Made by a program: the position numbers and the translations under genes
Part shown: piece after piece, positions 7,362 to 15,229 of the stretch
Position numbering within the stretch: the stretch's first letter is position 1
Layout: every line of letters starts with the position of its first letter
Source of the DNA: Hyphomicrobiales bacterium
GTDB taxonomy: Bacteria; Pseudomonadota; Alphaproteobacteria; Rhizobiales; Rhizobiaceae
NCBI GenBank assembly: GCA_900473045.1
Contig: UCKS01000050.1
Location: forward strand, 1-32,639
Reading direction: 5' to 3'
Length of the DNA stretch: 32,639 bases
Notes under the pieces: model-generated
The model's database searches: none
Told to the model about the DNA's origin: nothing
Seen by the model: the letters and a program-made list of their open reading frames with translations, nothing else

Positions 7362-7790
7362 TCAGTTCACATCGTCGGGCAGGACCGGCAGGGCGGCAAT
7401 CTCGATGCCCTCCTCCAGTAGCGCCTTGGCCTCGTCGACCGTTGCCTGGCCGATCAGCCCGCGCTGCTCGGCTTCGCCATAATGGATCTTGCGGGCTTCC
7501 TCGGGAAACTTGGTGCCGACATCCTCGGCATTTTCGCGAATGGACGTGACCAGTTCGCGGATCTTGGAAACCGCTTCCTTGCGGGCCTGGTCCATCATCA
7601 GCACCTTGGTCTCGTCCTTCTTGCGGGCCGTCGAAACGGAAGGCGCCATCAGCTCCTTGCCGACCGTCGCCGAACCGCAGACGGGACAGGAAACGAGCCC
7701 AAGCTCCGCCTGACGGTCGAAATCGGCGCCCGAGGAAAACCATCCCTCGAAGGAATGGGCGTTGTCACAGGAAAGCGTGTATTTGATCAA
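7362..7790 (-). CDS. DUF1178 family protein
   Basis: This 142-residue protein begins IKYTLSCDNAHSFEGWFSSG and carries a second Cys pair in LVSCPVCGSATVGKELMAP, the two conserved features of DUF1178. The CPVCG knuckle with the earlier Cys suggests a zinc-ribbon-like site. The start is TTG 7790, whose last two bases overlap the TGA of the nitrilase gene (TTGA), a typical coupled arrangement. Reading further upstream would only enter the nitrilase gene in another frame. The family is common in alphaproteobacteria just after this nitrilase, but its biochemical role is unknown. Confidence 0.85.
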   Translation of the reverse strand: MIKYTLSCDNAHSFEGWFSSGADFDRQAELGLVSCPVCGSATVGKELMAPSVSTARKKDETKVLMMDQARKEAVSKIRELVTSIRENAEDVGTKFPEEARKIHYGEAEQRGLIGQATVDEAKALLEEGIEIAALPVLPDDVN

Positions 7791-8644
7791 GCGGCCACGC
7801 CCCCGGAGGCGCTCAGCGGCACCTCCTCCAGCGAGAACGTCCGGCCGTTCTTCAGGTTCGGAATTTTCGCCCGCGCAGCGGCGACCGCATCGACATCGAT
7901 ATCGGCGACGACGATGCCCTCGCCAGTGCCGCCGGCCGATGCCAGAACGCGGCCCCACGGATCGATGATCATCGAATGGCCAAAGGTCTCGCGGCCATCC
8001 TCATGCACGCCGGCCTGGGCAGCTGCGATGACGAACATGCCGTTCTCGATCGCCCGGGCGCGCAGCAGGATTTCCCAATGCGCCTCGCCGGTCTGGCGGG
8101 TAAAGGCTGCCGGCACGGACATGATCTGCGCGCCTGCAGCCGCCTGCGCCCGAAAAAGTTCGGGAAAACGAACATCGTAGCAGATGGCGCAGCCGAGCTT
8201 GCCGAACGGCAGGCTCACCAGCCGCGCAGTGCCGCCCGGCGTATAGGCAGAGCTTTCGCGCCAGCTCTCGCCATTGTCGAGATCGACGTCGAACATATGG
8301 ATCTTGTCGTAATGAGTGATCTTCCTGCCGTCCGGCCCGAACAGAAAGCCGCGATTGGCCATCTTGCCATCGGCAAGCCCGATCGCCGTCGAGCCGACAT
8401 GCAGGAAAATGCCGAGTTCGGCCGCCAGCTTCGACGCTGCGGCAACGATAAGATCGCTGCTCTCGTCGCGCAGGGCCGCCTTCATCGCAGCGCGGTCCCG
8501 CTGCAGCGCGCCGGTCATTTCCGGCGTCTGCACATAGGTAGCGCCCTGACCGGCGGCCTCACGAACGAGCCGCACCATGGTGTCGGCATTGCTGGCCGGA
8601 TCGACACCGGAACACATCTGGATCGCTGCGGCCTTGAATGTCAT
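7787..8644 (-). CDS. Carbon-nitrogen hydrolase (nitrilase superfamily, Nit1/Nit2-like)
   Basis: This 285-residue enzyme has the Glu-Lys-Cys triad of the nitrilase superfamily: Glu in VQTPEMTG near residue 42, Lys in THYDKIHMFDVDL near 112, and Cys in GCAICYDVRFPELFR near 148. Bacterial members close to Nit1/Nit2 remove ammonia from deaminated glutathione or from omega-amides such as alpha-ketoglutaramate. I favour deaminated glutathione amidase or omega-amidase because it follows grxC, but the substrate is an inference. ATG 8644 has AAGGAG upstream. The gene overlaps DUF1178 by four bases and lies 12 bases after grxC. Its length is normal for the family. Confidence 0.88.
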   Translation of the reverse strand: MTFKAAAIQMCSGVDPASNADTMVRLVREAAGQGATYVQTPEMTGALQRDRAAMKAALRDESSDLIVAAASKLAAELGIFLHVGSTAIGLADGKMANRGFLFGPDGRKITHYDKIHMFDVDLDNGESWRESSAYTPGGTARLVSLPFGKLGCAICYDVRFPELFRAQAAAGAQIMSVPAAFTRQTGEAHWEILLRARAIENGMFVIAAAQAGVHEDGRETFGHSMIIDPWGRVLASAGGTGEGIVVADIDVDAVAAARAKIPNLKNGRTFSLEEVPLSASGGVAA

Positions 8645-8656
8645 GAAAGCATCTCC

Positions 8657-8914
8657 TTACGCGGCAAGCATCGCGTCCAGCTTGCCGGAGCGTTCCAGCG
8701 CATGCAGGTCGTCGCAGCCGCCGATATGGGCATTGTTGATGAAGATCTGCGGAAAGGTCGTCCCGCCGTTCGAGCGCTCGATCATTTTCTGGCGGACATC
8801 CGGCGCATTGGTCGCGTCATGCTCCTCAAACTTCACGCCCTTGGTTTCCAGGAGTTTCTTGGCCGCGGAACAATAGCCGCAGAATTGACGGGTATAAATA
8901 ACGACCGAAGCCAT
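8657..8914 (-). CDS. grxC: Glutaredoxin 3
   Basis: This 85-residue class I glutaredoxin reduces disulfides and glutathione mixed disulfides in the cytoplasm. It starts MASVVIYTRQFCGYCSAAKK, with the active site CGYC at residues 12-15, where most dithiol glutaredoxins have CPYC. The glutathione-binding features TFPQIFINN (cis-Pro) and IGGCDDLHAL are present. ATG 8914 is preceded by GGAG; an in-frame ATG further upstream (8953) would add 13 residues that do not belong to the fold. It lies between comF (48-base gap) and the nitrilase (12-base gap) and is probably co-transcribed with them. Confidence 0.95.
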   Translation of the reverse strand: MASVVIYTRQFCGYCSAAKKLLETKGVKFEEHDATNAPDVRQKMIERSNGGTTFPQIFINNAHIGGCDDLHALERSGKLDAMLAA

Positions 8915-8962
8915 GAGTTGATCTGCTCCTTCGCCGGCCCTGCGCCAGCACAATCTATCGTG

Positions 8963-9751
8963 TCATATAGGACCGGACACGGCTCTTGCAAAGGTCAAAA
9001 CGGTCACATCAACCGCGCCCGCCTTCTTCAGCGCCCGTGTGGCAGCCGATACTGTCGCCCCCGTGGTATAGACATCGTCGACCAGAACGATCCGCCTGCC
9101 GAACAGTGCCGCCTTGCCGGTCTCCGTCACCGAGAAGGCGCCGCGCACGTTCTCCTCGCGCTGGCTGGCACCCAGCCCCACCTGCTGGGCGGTACGCCGG
9201 TTGCGGATCAAAGCGGTGGCCAGAAATGGCTTACCCGAACTGCGAGCAATCGCCCGGGCAAGCTCGGCGGACTGATTGAACTTACGGGCCCACAGGCGAA
9301 AGGCATGCAGCGGCACCGGAACGACCGCATCGCAGGTCCCGACAGTGCCGTCGCTGGCCCGGATCATCCACTCCGCCATCATCACCGCCAGATCGGTGCG
9401 GTCACGGTATTTCAGGCCATGGACGAGCGACTTGGCAATGCCGTCATGAATGGCGACGGAACGCAGCCGCTCGAAGACAGGCGGATTGGCGATCGCATCG
9501 GCCGACAGGATACCGGCGCCGAGATCATGCGAAAACGGCAACCCGAGAACCTCGCAATAGGGCCGCTCGATCAGCCGCAGCGTCGCCCAGCAGGCCGGAC
9601 AAACGGCGCGATGGCGCCCGGTCATCCGGCCGCAACCGGCGCAGACCGGCGGATAGACCGCATCCACCGCAGCAGACCACAGCCCGCGCAGACCTTCACG
9701 CAAGCGATTGGCCAGCCGCCACTCCGGATTTTCTACGCCATCATCCTCCAT
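8963..9751 (-). CDS. comF: ComF family phosphoribosyltransferase-like protein
   Basis: This 262-residue ComF family protein has an N-terminal zinc-finger-like part, with Cys residues in YPPVCAGCGRM and VCPACWATL. The C-terminal half is a PRTase fold with the PRPP motif RIVLVDDVYTTGAT near residue 224. The segments VPLHAFRLWARKFNQSAELA and RRTAQQVGLGASQREENVRG are typical of the family. In naturally transformable bacteria ComF helps DNA uptake across the inner membrane; in rhizobia its role is not established. It is the first gene of the minus-strand run toward grxC, and divergent from the methyltransferase-fold gene at 9820 across a 68-base gap. The ATG at 9751 lacks a clear ribosome site. 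Confidence 0.88.
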   Translation of the reverse strand: MEDDGVENPEWRLANRLREGLRGLWSAAVDAVYPPVCAGCGRMTGRHRAVCPACWATLRLIERPYCEVLGLPFSHDLGAGILSADAIANPPVFERLRSVAIHDGIAKSLVHGLKYRDRTDLAVMMAEWMIRASDGTVGTCDAVVPVPLHAFRLWARKFNQSAELARAIARSSGKPFLATALIRNRRTAQQVGLGASQREENVRGAFSVTETGKAALFGRRIVLVDDVYTTGATVSAATRALKKAGAVDVTVLTFARAVSGPI

Positions 9752-9819
9752 GAGGTTGACATTACGGCGAGCCGGGTTTCATTGCGATCAGATTTTCGAG
9801 CGATCAGGAAAGCATAGCC

Positions 9820-10710
9820 ATGGATATCGTTTTCGACCAGACGCTCATCGAAGCCCGCCGCAAGCGCGCCTTTCGCAACGGCGATCCAAAGGCGCAATTC
9901 CTGCTGGAGATTGCAGCACAAGAGCTGTCCGAGCGCCTGAGCGTCGTCGAGCGGCATTTTGAAAAGGCCGTCGAACTGCACGGCTATACCGGCCTGACCG
10001 CCCGCTATATTGCCAACACCGGCAAGGTGACCGACATCGAACGGGTCGAAACGGATACCGCCTTTGCGCCCCCCGGCGAAAAAGTCTCCATTGCATCGCT
10101 CGAGACGGTGCCGCTCGCAGCGGAATCGGCAAACCTTATCGTTTCACCGCTGTCGTTGCACCTCACCAACGACACGCCCGGCGTGTTCATCCAGGTCCGC
10201 CGTGCGCTCAAACCAGACGGCCTGTTCCTCGCCGCCATTCCCGGGTCCGGAACCTTGCAGGAGTTGCGGGAGGTTCTCCTTGCCGCCGAAAGCGAATTGA
10301 CCGGCGGCGCCAGTCCGCGCGTCATTCCCTTTGCCGATGTCCGCGATATCGGTGCACTCCTGCAACGTGCCGGCTTCAGCCTGCCAGTTGCCGATACCGA
10401 GAACTATACGGTGCGTTACGCGTCGCTGTTTTCACTGTTGAAAGACCTGCGGTCGATGGGCATGACCAATCCGCTCGCAGCCCGCAGCCGCAAGCCGCTG
10501 ACCCGGCGCTTTTTCGTGCGCGCCGCCGAAATCTATGCCGAGCGTTTTGGCGACCCGGATGGCCGCATCCGGGCGACCTTCTCGATCATCTATATTTCCG
10601 GCTGGGCCCCACACGAAAGCCAGCAGAAGCCGCTGAAACCCGGCTCGGCGAAGCAGAGGTTATCCGACGCGCTGAGCACGCGCGAACTGCCGTTGAAAGG
10701 GGAACAATAG
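9820..10710 (+). CDS. Methyltransferase-fold protein, NDUFAF5/BioC-like
   Basis: This 296-residue class I methyltransferase-fold protein opens MDIVFDQTLIEARRKRAF. The motif-I region reads KAVELHGYTGLTARYI near residue 50, so the usual LDLGcGtG glycine loop is degenerate. The later motifs are recognisable: ANLIVSPLSLHLTNDTPGVF, then LKPDGLFLAAIPG. The C-terminal MGMTNPLAARSRKPLTRRFF and IRATFSIIYISGWAPHESQ are characteristic of the mitochondrial NDUFAF5 (C20orf7) group. NDUFAF5 has been shown to hydroxylate an arginine of complex I subunit NDUFS7; whether the bacterial protein does the same is an inference. It is divergent from comF and convergent with the Flp pilin, 15 bases away. Confidence 0.82.
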   Translation: MDIVFDQTLIEARRKRAFRNGDPKAQFLLEIAAQELSERLSVVERHFEKAVELHGYTGLTARYIANTGKVTDIERVETDTAFAPPGEKVSIASLETVPLAAESANLIVSPLSLHLTNDTPGVFIQVRRALKPDGLFLAAIPGSGTLQELREVLLAAESELTGGASPRVIPFADVRDIGALLQRAGFSLPVADTENYTVRYASLFSLLKDLRSMGMTNPLAARSRKPLTRRFFVRAAEIYAERFGDPDGRIRATFSIIYISGWAPHESQQKPLKPGSAKQRLSDALSTRELPLKGEQ

Positions 10711-10725
10711 GAGTGTCTGCCCACC

Positions 10726-10899
10726 CTAGACAGGTTTGGCAAGGAAGGTGTCGGTGATCGTCTGAAAGACGGCCAGCAGGGAATCGGAGAACGCCCCCAG
10801 CCCGGCAATCATCGCGATCGAAATCAAGCTGGCCAGCAAACCGTATTCGATTGCCGTCGCCGCGGATTTGTCGTTCAGCAATCGGATCAGTGTTGTCAT
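10726..10899 (-). CDS. Flp family type IVb pilin, orphan
   Basis: This 57-residue protein reads MTTLIRLLNDKSAATAIEYG, then a hydrophobic helix LLASLISIAMIAGLGAFSDS, ending TFLAKPV. This is the Flp pilin pattern: a short basic leader, a processing site before ATAIEYG with the Glu at +5, and one transmembrane helix that would pack into a pilus. The residue before the cut is Ala (KSA/ATAIEYG), where Flp pilins usually have Gly. ATG 10899 has a GGGGAG ribosome site. No tad/cpa secretion gene is in the window, so assembly would need a locus elsewhere. It lies in a short minus-strand gap between two larger genes and is easily missed because of its size. Confidence 0.88.
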   Translation of the reverse strand: MTTLIRLLNDKSAATAIEYGLLASLISIAMIAGLGAFSDSLLAVFQTITDTFLAKPV

Positions 10900-11013
10900 G
10901 GGCTCCCCAGCCTGTCCTGCTCATGCCCCGACAGGTGATATCACCCGAAAAGCACGAATACGCGCACCATCCTTACCGGTCGGTTCCGACCACGGCTGGG
11001 AACGAACAGGAAG

Positions 11014-11030
11014 GCCGGGACTGTCCCGGC
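11014..11030 (-). terminator. Short GC-rich hairpin downstream of the one-TM protein gene
   Basis: A perfect 7-bp stem GCCGGGA/TCCCGGC (11014-11020 with 11024-11030) has a three-base loop and lies 11 bases past the minus-strand stop at 11041. CTTCCTG follows on the minus strand, so the T-run is weak. Confidence 0.4.
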
Positions 11031-11040
11031 TCCAGGAGCG

Positions 11041-11361
11041 TCAGCAGCCGCTTTTGCTTCCATCGCCGTCGATGATGCAGACGGCACCCGGCATTTCCTG
11101 CAGCACGCTGCGGCGCACGGTATAGCGCTTGGTCGTCGGGCTGCTCGGAATCGAGCCGGTCGAAATATTATCGTAGGCGATCGGCGCGTCGGCCAGAACC
11201 TTGTTGTCCGTCTTCGACGTCAGCATCGGTGTCAGGATGAGGGTGAGCGCGATCACGGCAGTCCCGAACAGCAGCGACAGATTAAGCACACCGGTGCGGC
11301 GGCTCTGGGTCGTCACCAGATCCTTGTCCTGAACCGTTCTCCAAAAATCGTCGTCGACCAT
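11041..11361 (-). CDS. Hypothetical protein with one transmembrane segment
   Basis: This 106-residue protein starts MVDDDFWRTVQDKDLVTTQS at ATG 11361, chosen because AGAGG lies six bases upstream. Longer frames from 11445 would only add a basic stretch with no signal. One hydrophobic segment, VLNLSLLFGTAVIALTLILT near residues 25-45, is followed by a mostly polar part with YDNISTGSIPSS, YTVRRSVLQEMPGAVCIIDG and a C-terminal Cys. The N-terminal 24 residues are probably cytoplasmic and the C-terminal 60 periplasmic. I do not recognise a named family. It lies between mutT and the Flp pilin gene, both on the same strand, but gaps of 141 and 194 bases argue against one tight operon. Confidence 0.65.
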   Translation of the reverse strand: MVDDDFWRTVQDKDLVTTQSRRTGVLNLSLLFGTAVIALTLILTPMLTSKTDNKVLADAPIAYDNISTGSIPSSPTTKRYTVRRSVLQEMPGAVCIIDGDGSKSGC

Positions 11362-11555
11362 CGTCTGCCTCTTCGAATACGTGCGTTTCCCTGAAGCCGG
11401 CTCACGCACCACTTCACCATGTCGACGCCTATAAAAAACCGGCATCGGCTACGGGAATCATCCCCAAACCAATAGACACCGGTACTTACTCGAAGCTGAT
11501 TTTGCGGGAGGGTGATAAATGTTCGATTAATAAAACAGAAATTTCGAGGATTAGA

Positions 11556-11972
11556 TCAGAGCAAATCCATTAAGTAGGGGATAAGCGGCTCATCGGCAGG
11601 CGGCATCGGATAATCCCGCAGGGTCTTCGGGCGAACCCACTTCACCGCCTGGCCTTCGCGGCCATAGGCGACGCCCTCATAGCGCCGGCAGACATAGAGC
11701 GGCATCAGCAGGTGAAAATCGTCATAGGTGTGGCTGGCAAACGTCAGGGGCGCCAGGCAAGCGACCTTGGTGCGCACCCCCAATTCCTCGTCCAGTTCGC
11801 GGATCAGCGTTTCCTCGGGCGTTTCGCCGGGCTCGACCTTGCCGCCGGGAAACTCCCAGAGCCCCGCCAGCGACTTGCCCTCCGGCCGCTGCGCAAGAAG
11901 GATCCGGCCGTCGCTATCGACCAGCGCACAGGCGGCAACCAGAAGAATTTTCCGGCCGGCAACGTCCATCAT
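11556..11972 (-). CDS. mutT: MutT-like 8-oxo-dGTP diphosphatase (Nudix)
   Basis: This 138-residue Nudix hydrolase is predicted to remove 8-oxo-dGTP from the nucleotide pool and so prevent oxidative mutation. The Nudix box is complete: GGKVEPGETPEETLIRELDE followed by ELGV, near residues 43-67. The substrate-side segment LWEFPGGK and the ILLAQRPEGKSLAG strand are typical of MutT rather than other Nudix families. The start region has GTG-ATG-ATG in a row. I chose ATG 11972, which shares one base with the TGA of the upstream GNAT gene (TGATG). It is the last gene of the argJ-GNAT-mutT unit. Confidence 0.92.
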   Translation of the reverse strand: MMDVAGRKILLVAACALVDSDGRILLAQRPEGKSLAGLWEFPGGKVEPGETPEETLIRELDEELGVRTKVACLAPLTFASHTYDDFHLLMPLYVCRRYEGVAYGREGQAVKWVRPKTLRDYPMPPADEPLIPYLMDLL

Positions 11973-12751
11973 CACGCCCCTTCGCGCCGGTAGGCATACC
12001 GGTAGACATCCCGGAAGCCGAATTTGCGATAAAGCGTGATCGCGGCGTCATTGTCGCTCTCGACCGCAAGCCAGGCGGTGCGGGCGCCACGCAGACGGGC
12101 CCAGCGCAACGAGGCGTTGACGATGGTGCTACCGACGCCCTGCCGCCGGGCGCTCTGAGCAACGGCAACCTGCAAGATACCCGCAAGATCATTATCGTGA
12201 ACGGCGAGCGACACCGCGATCGGTCCTTCGTCCTGTGCCTCGAACAGAAACAGCCCGCATTCCGGCTTGATCGCGTTGATGACTTCGGTAAGACCCGCCT
12301 TCTCCTGACTGCTTTCCCCACAGATCTGCAGCCGGGCATCGACGAAGCGACCGACATCGCGCAGCGGCAGATGCTCGATCGATTCCGTCGTATCGTTCGG
12401 CGGAATATCCGCCATCATCACGATGGTCTCGGAAAAGACCGGCCAGCGATGCTCGTCCATATAGGCAATCAGTTGCGGCGGCGTCAGCGGCGTCTGGCGA
12501 ACTGTCAACGGCCGGCCATAATCGGAAAAGCGCTTGGCAGCCTTCTGCAGCCGGATTTCGATATCGCGGCTGTCGGACGGATCAAGGGGATTGACCGAAT
12601 TCAGCCGCTTGGAATCATGGCCTGCCGTCAGCCGGATCAGCCAGCTGCCATCATACTGCACCGAAGCTGCAGGCCAGGCGCGAAAACCGACCGCCTCCAG
12701 GCGGCGCACGTTCGGCAGATCGGCTTTCGAAATCGTATCCTGCACGTCCAT
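11972..12751 (-). CDS. GNAT family N-acetyltransferase
   Basis: This 259-residue protein has a C-terminal GNAT domain with the acetyl-CoA loop VAQSARRQGVGSTIV near residue 200 and the end pattern WLAVESDNDAAITLYRKFGF. The N-terminal 120 residues begin [20 protein letters not shown] and contain FRAWPAASVQYDGSWLIRLT. They appear to be a second, degenerate GNAT-like half, as in the tandem-GNAT family that often follows argJ in rhizobia. ATG 12751 shares one base with the TGA of argJ (TGATG), and its own TGA overlaps the mutT start in the same way. The substrate is not known; position suggests a link to amino acid metabolism, but only by association. Confidence 0.85.
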   Translation of the reverse strand: MDVQDTISKADLPNVRRLEAVGFRAWPAASVQYDGSWLIRLTAGHDSKRLNSVNPLDPSDSRDIEIRLQKAAKRFSDYGRPLTVRQTPLTPPQLIAYMDEHRWPVFSETIVMMADIPPNDTTESIEHLPLRDVGRFVDARLQICGESSQEKAGLTEVINAIKPECGLFLFEAQDEGPIAVSLAVHDNDLAGILQVAVAQSARRQGVGSTIVNASLRWARLRGARTAWLAVESDNDAAITLYRKFGFRDVYRYAYRREGA

Positions 12752-13992
12752 CAGCTCCGGTAGTCGCCATTGATCTCGATATATTCTTTCGTCAGATCGC
12801 AGGTATAGACGGTCGCCTTGCCGGATCCGAGACCGATCTCGACACGAATAGCGATATCTTCTTTTTTCATCACGGCCGTTGCAGCGGCTTCCGAATAGGT
12901 CGGATCGCGCTCGCCATCGACGGCGACGCGCACATCGCCGAACCAGATCGCCAGCCTGTCGCGGTCTGCCAGTTCGCCGGACTTGCCGACAGCCATGACG
13001 ACGCGGCCCCAATTGGCGTCCTCACCGGCAACCGCCGTCTTGACCAGCGGTGAATTGGCAATCGACAGGCCGATACGCTTGGCAGCAGCGTCGCTCTCGG
13101 CGCCTTCGACTGTGACGGCAACCATTTTCCGGGCGCCTTCGCCGTCGCGGACCACCTGCAAGGCCAGATCGCGCAGAAGATCGTTCAACGCTGCGCGGAA
13201 ACCATCGAGCGCCGGGTCGGCCGCGTTGACGATCTTTGCTTGGCCGTCCTTGCCGGCAGCACCGGTGGCAAACAGCATCAGCGTGTCGGAGGTCGAGGTA
13301 TCGCTATCGACGGTAACGGAGTTGAAGCTCGGACCTGTGCCTTCCGACAACAGAAGCTGCAGGGCTTCCGGCGCGATATCCGCGTCGGTAACCACGAAGG
13401 ACAGCATCGTCGCCATATCTGGCGCGATCATGCCGGCGCCTTTGGCGATGCCGTTGATGGTGATGGTGACGCCGCCAATCTCGGCGGTGCGGGTCGACAC
13501 TTTCGGATAGGTGTCGGTGGTCATGATCGCCTTGGCCGCTTCGAACCAGAAATCGCCGGTTGCCTGCGTGGTCATGTCACTGAGAACACCCGCAAACTTC
13601 GTTGCATCCAGCGGTTCGCCGATGACGCCCGTCGAAGCGAGGAATACTTCGCCGGTCGAGCAGCCAACCGCCTCGGATGCTGATATCGCGGTCAGTTCCG
13701 TCGCAGCCTTGCCCTTCCTGCCGGTGAAGGCATTGGCATTGCCGGAATTGACCACCACGGCGCGGGCAATGCCACCAGACAGGTTCTGGCGGCAGAAATC
13801 AACGGGAGCCGAGGGGCAGCGCGACTTGGTGAAGACGCCGGCGACGGCAGCCGGTTCATCGAAAACCATCAGCAGAACGTCGGTACGGTTCTTGTACTTG
13901 ATGCCGGCAGCGGCGGTCGCCATGCGGACGCCGCGCACGGGCGGCATGTCGGCGAAGGATTTCGGAGCAAGCGGGGAAACGGAACCGGACAT
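12751..13992 (-). CDS. argJ: Glutamate N-acetyltransferase / amino-acid acetyltransferase ArgJ
   Basis: This 413-residue bifunctional ornithine acetyltransferase recycles the acetyl group from N-acetylornithine to glutamate in arginine synthesis and may also use acetyl-CoA. The autocleavage site is visible in [16 protein letters not shown], where the precursor is cut before the Thr nucleophile of MATML to give alpha and beta chains. Other family segments are [25 protein letters not shown] near the N-terminus, and [20 protein letters not shown] 13992 ([13 protein letters not shown]) is preferred over TTG 13998; AGGG lies upstream. The length is normal. It heads the overlapping argJ-GNAT-mutT unit and follows the parvulin gene by 141 bases, with a probable terminator between them. 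Confidence 0.96.
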   Translation of the reverse strand: MSGSVSPLAPKSFADMPPVRGVRMATAAAGIKYKNRTDVLLMVFDEPAAVAGVFTKSRCPSAPVDFCRQNLSGGIARAVVVNSGNANAFTGRKGKAATELTAISASEAVGCSTGEVFLASTGVIGEPLDATKFAGVLSDMTTQATGDFWFEAAKAIMTTDTYPKVSTRTAEIGGVTITINGIAKGAGMIAPDMATMLSFVVTDADIAPEALQLLLSEGTGPSFNSVTVDSDTSTSDTLMLFATGAAGKDGQAKIVNAADPALDGFRAALNDLLRDLALQVVRDGEGARKMVAVTVEGAESDAAAKRIGLSIANSPLVKTAVAGEDANWGRVVMAVGKSGELADRDRLAIWFGDVRVAVDGERDPTYSEAAATAVMKKEDIAIRVEIGLGSGKATVYTCDLTKEYIEINGDYRS

Positions 13993-14043
13993 AATCAACC
14001 CTGTTTAGCGATGATGGCCCGGCCTGCGAGCCCACAAACGAAA

Positions 14044-14069
14044 TCCCGAAGAGCCTGACGCCTCCGGGA
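14044..14069 (-). terminator. Probable terminator after the parvulin gene
   Basis: A stem TCCCG/CGGGA (14044-14048 with 14065-14069) with inner GAG/CTC pairs and a two-base bulge is followed on the minus strand by TTTCGTTTG. It lies between the parvulin gene and argJ, and would separate their transcripts. Confidence 0.45.
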
Positions 14070-14133
14070 CCTGTGTTATTGATTTGATAGCAGAACGGCG
14101 CGACCAGTCGAAGACGAGCCACGCCCCATCTCA

Positions 14134-15000
14134 TCAGTTGGCAGTTGCAGCTTCCGCCTTGTTGGCGTCGTCATAGGCCTTCTTCAGGGCCGGATCGGTA
14201 ATATCGACACCAGCTTCCTTCTTGGCTGCGGCCAGAAGCTCGATGTACTTGTCACGCATGACAAGCTGTTTGACCTGCGGCTCGACCTGCTCGAACGGCG
14301 GCGGTGGCTGCATGCGCTTGTCTTCGAGCAGAATGACATGGTAGCCAAACTGCGTCTTGACCGGCACTTCCGTGTACTTGCCCTTTTCGAGTTTGAAAGC
14401 GGCTTCCGAGAATTCCGGAACCATGCGGTCCTTGGTGAAATAACCGAGGTCACCGCCGTCGGCCTTGTTCGGGTCGGTCGACTTTTCCTTGGCGATGGTC
14501 GCGAAGTCCTTGCCGGCGTCCAGATCCTTGATGATCGCCTTGGCTTCTTCCTCGGTCTTCACCAGGATATGACGGGCCTTGGCTTCTTCCTGTGCAGGGA
14601 TCTTGGCGATTTCCACGTCATAGCGGGCCTTGACCTCTTCCGGCTTGACGGCATCGACAACGTGCTTCTTGAAGAAGGCATTGTGCAATTCGCGATCCGT
14701 CAGATAGGCGAGGCGCTTCTTGAAGTCCGCGTCGTTCTGCAGGCCTTCCTTGTCGGCGTCCTTGGCCAAGAGCTTGACGTCGATCAGGCCGGAAAGAGCT
14801 GCAGCGCGCTTCTGGTCTTCCGGCAACTGGGCAAGCTGCGGGTCGAGACCGGTCAGGGCGTAATCCAGCTCCGACTGGTGGATTTCCGCGCCGCCGACCT
14901 TGGCGATAACCGGATCGGCAGCGTCCTGTGCTCGTGCCGGGCCTTGGGCGGCCATGACAGCAATCACGGCAACCGCCGCAAGCATTTTGTATTTCAACAT
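14134..15000 (-). CDS. Periplasmic peptidyl-prolyl isomerase, parvulin (PpiC/SurA/PrsA-like)
   Basis: This 288-residue exported foldase begins MLKYKMLAAVAVIAVMAAQG and has a signal peptide cleaved near GPARA/QDA. An N-terminal SurA-like helical part follows (DPVIAKVGGAEIHQSELDYA). The rotamase domain runs from about residue 140 to 230, with ARHILVKTEEEAKAI, the GGDLGYFTKDRMVPEFSEAA segment and TQFGYHVILLEDKR. It should help fold proteins delivered to the periplasm. ATG 15000 or the nearby ATG 15006 is the start; longer frames add residues before the signal peptide and are unlikely. It is divergent from secA, which supplies its export route; this pairing is common in Rhizobiaceae. Confidence 0.92.
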   Translation of the reverse strand: MLKYKMLAAVAVIAVMAAQGPARAQDAADPVIAKVGGAEIHQSELDYALTGLDPQLAQLPEDQKRAAALSGLIDVKLLAKDADKEGLQNDADFKKRLAYLTDRELHNAFFKKHVVDAVKPEEVKARYDVEIAKIPAQEEAKARHILVKTEEEAKAIIKDLDAGKDFATIAKEKSTDPNKADGGDLGYFTKDRMVPEFSEAAFKLEKGKYTEVPVKTQFGYHVILLEDKRMQPPPPFEQVEPQVKQLVMRDKYIELLAAAKKEAGVDITDPALKKAYDDANKAEAATAN

Positions 15001-15229
15001 CCTCATACCTTCCACGCTGGTATCCGAAACCGTGGTCACGGCCGGCCTGAAACGTTCCACATCATCAGATTGTGGCCGTTCTGTAGCCTTGGCGTGCCTC
15101 AACTCCGTTGACATAATTCGACCCCCCTCTTATCTGTCACGCAACCTCGCGTCCAGAACAGTTCCGGGCGTTTCATAGTATTTCGCGGAAATTGACCGCG
15201 TTGGCGATATAGAAGAAAGGACCATTCTT

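Noticed and set aside
7976..9817. Very long plus-strand open frame of more than 600 codons
   Set aside because: It runs antisense through the nitrilase, grxC and comF genes, all with clear motifs on the minus strand. Long antisense frames are common in GC-rich DNA.
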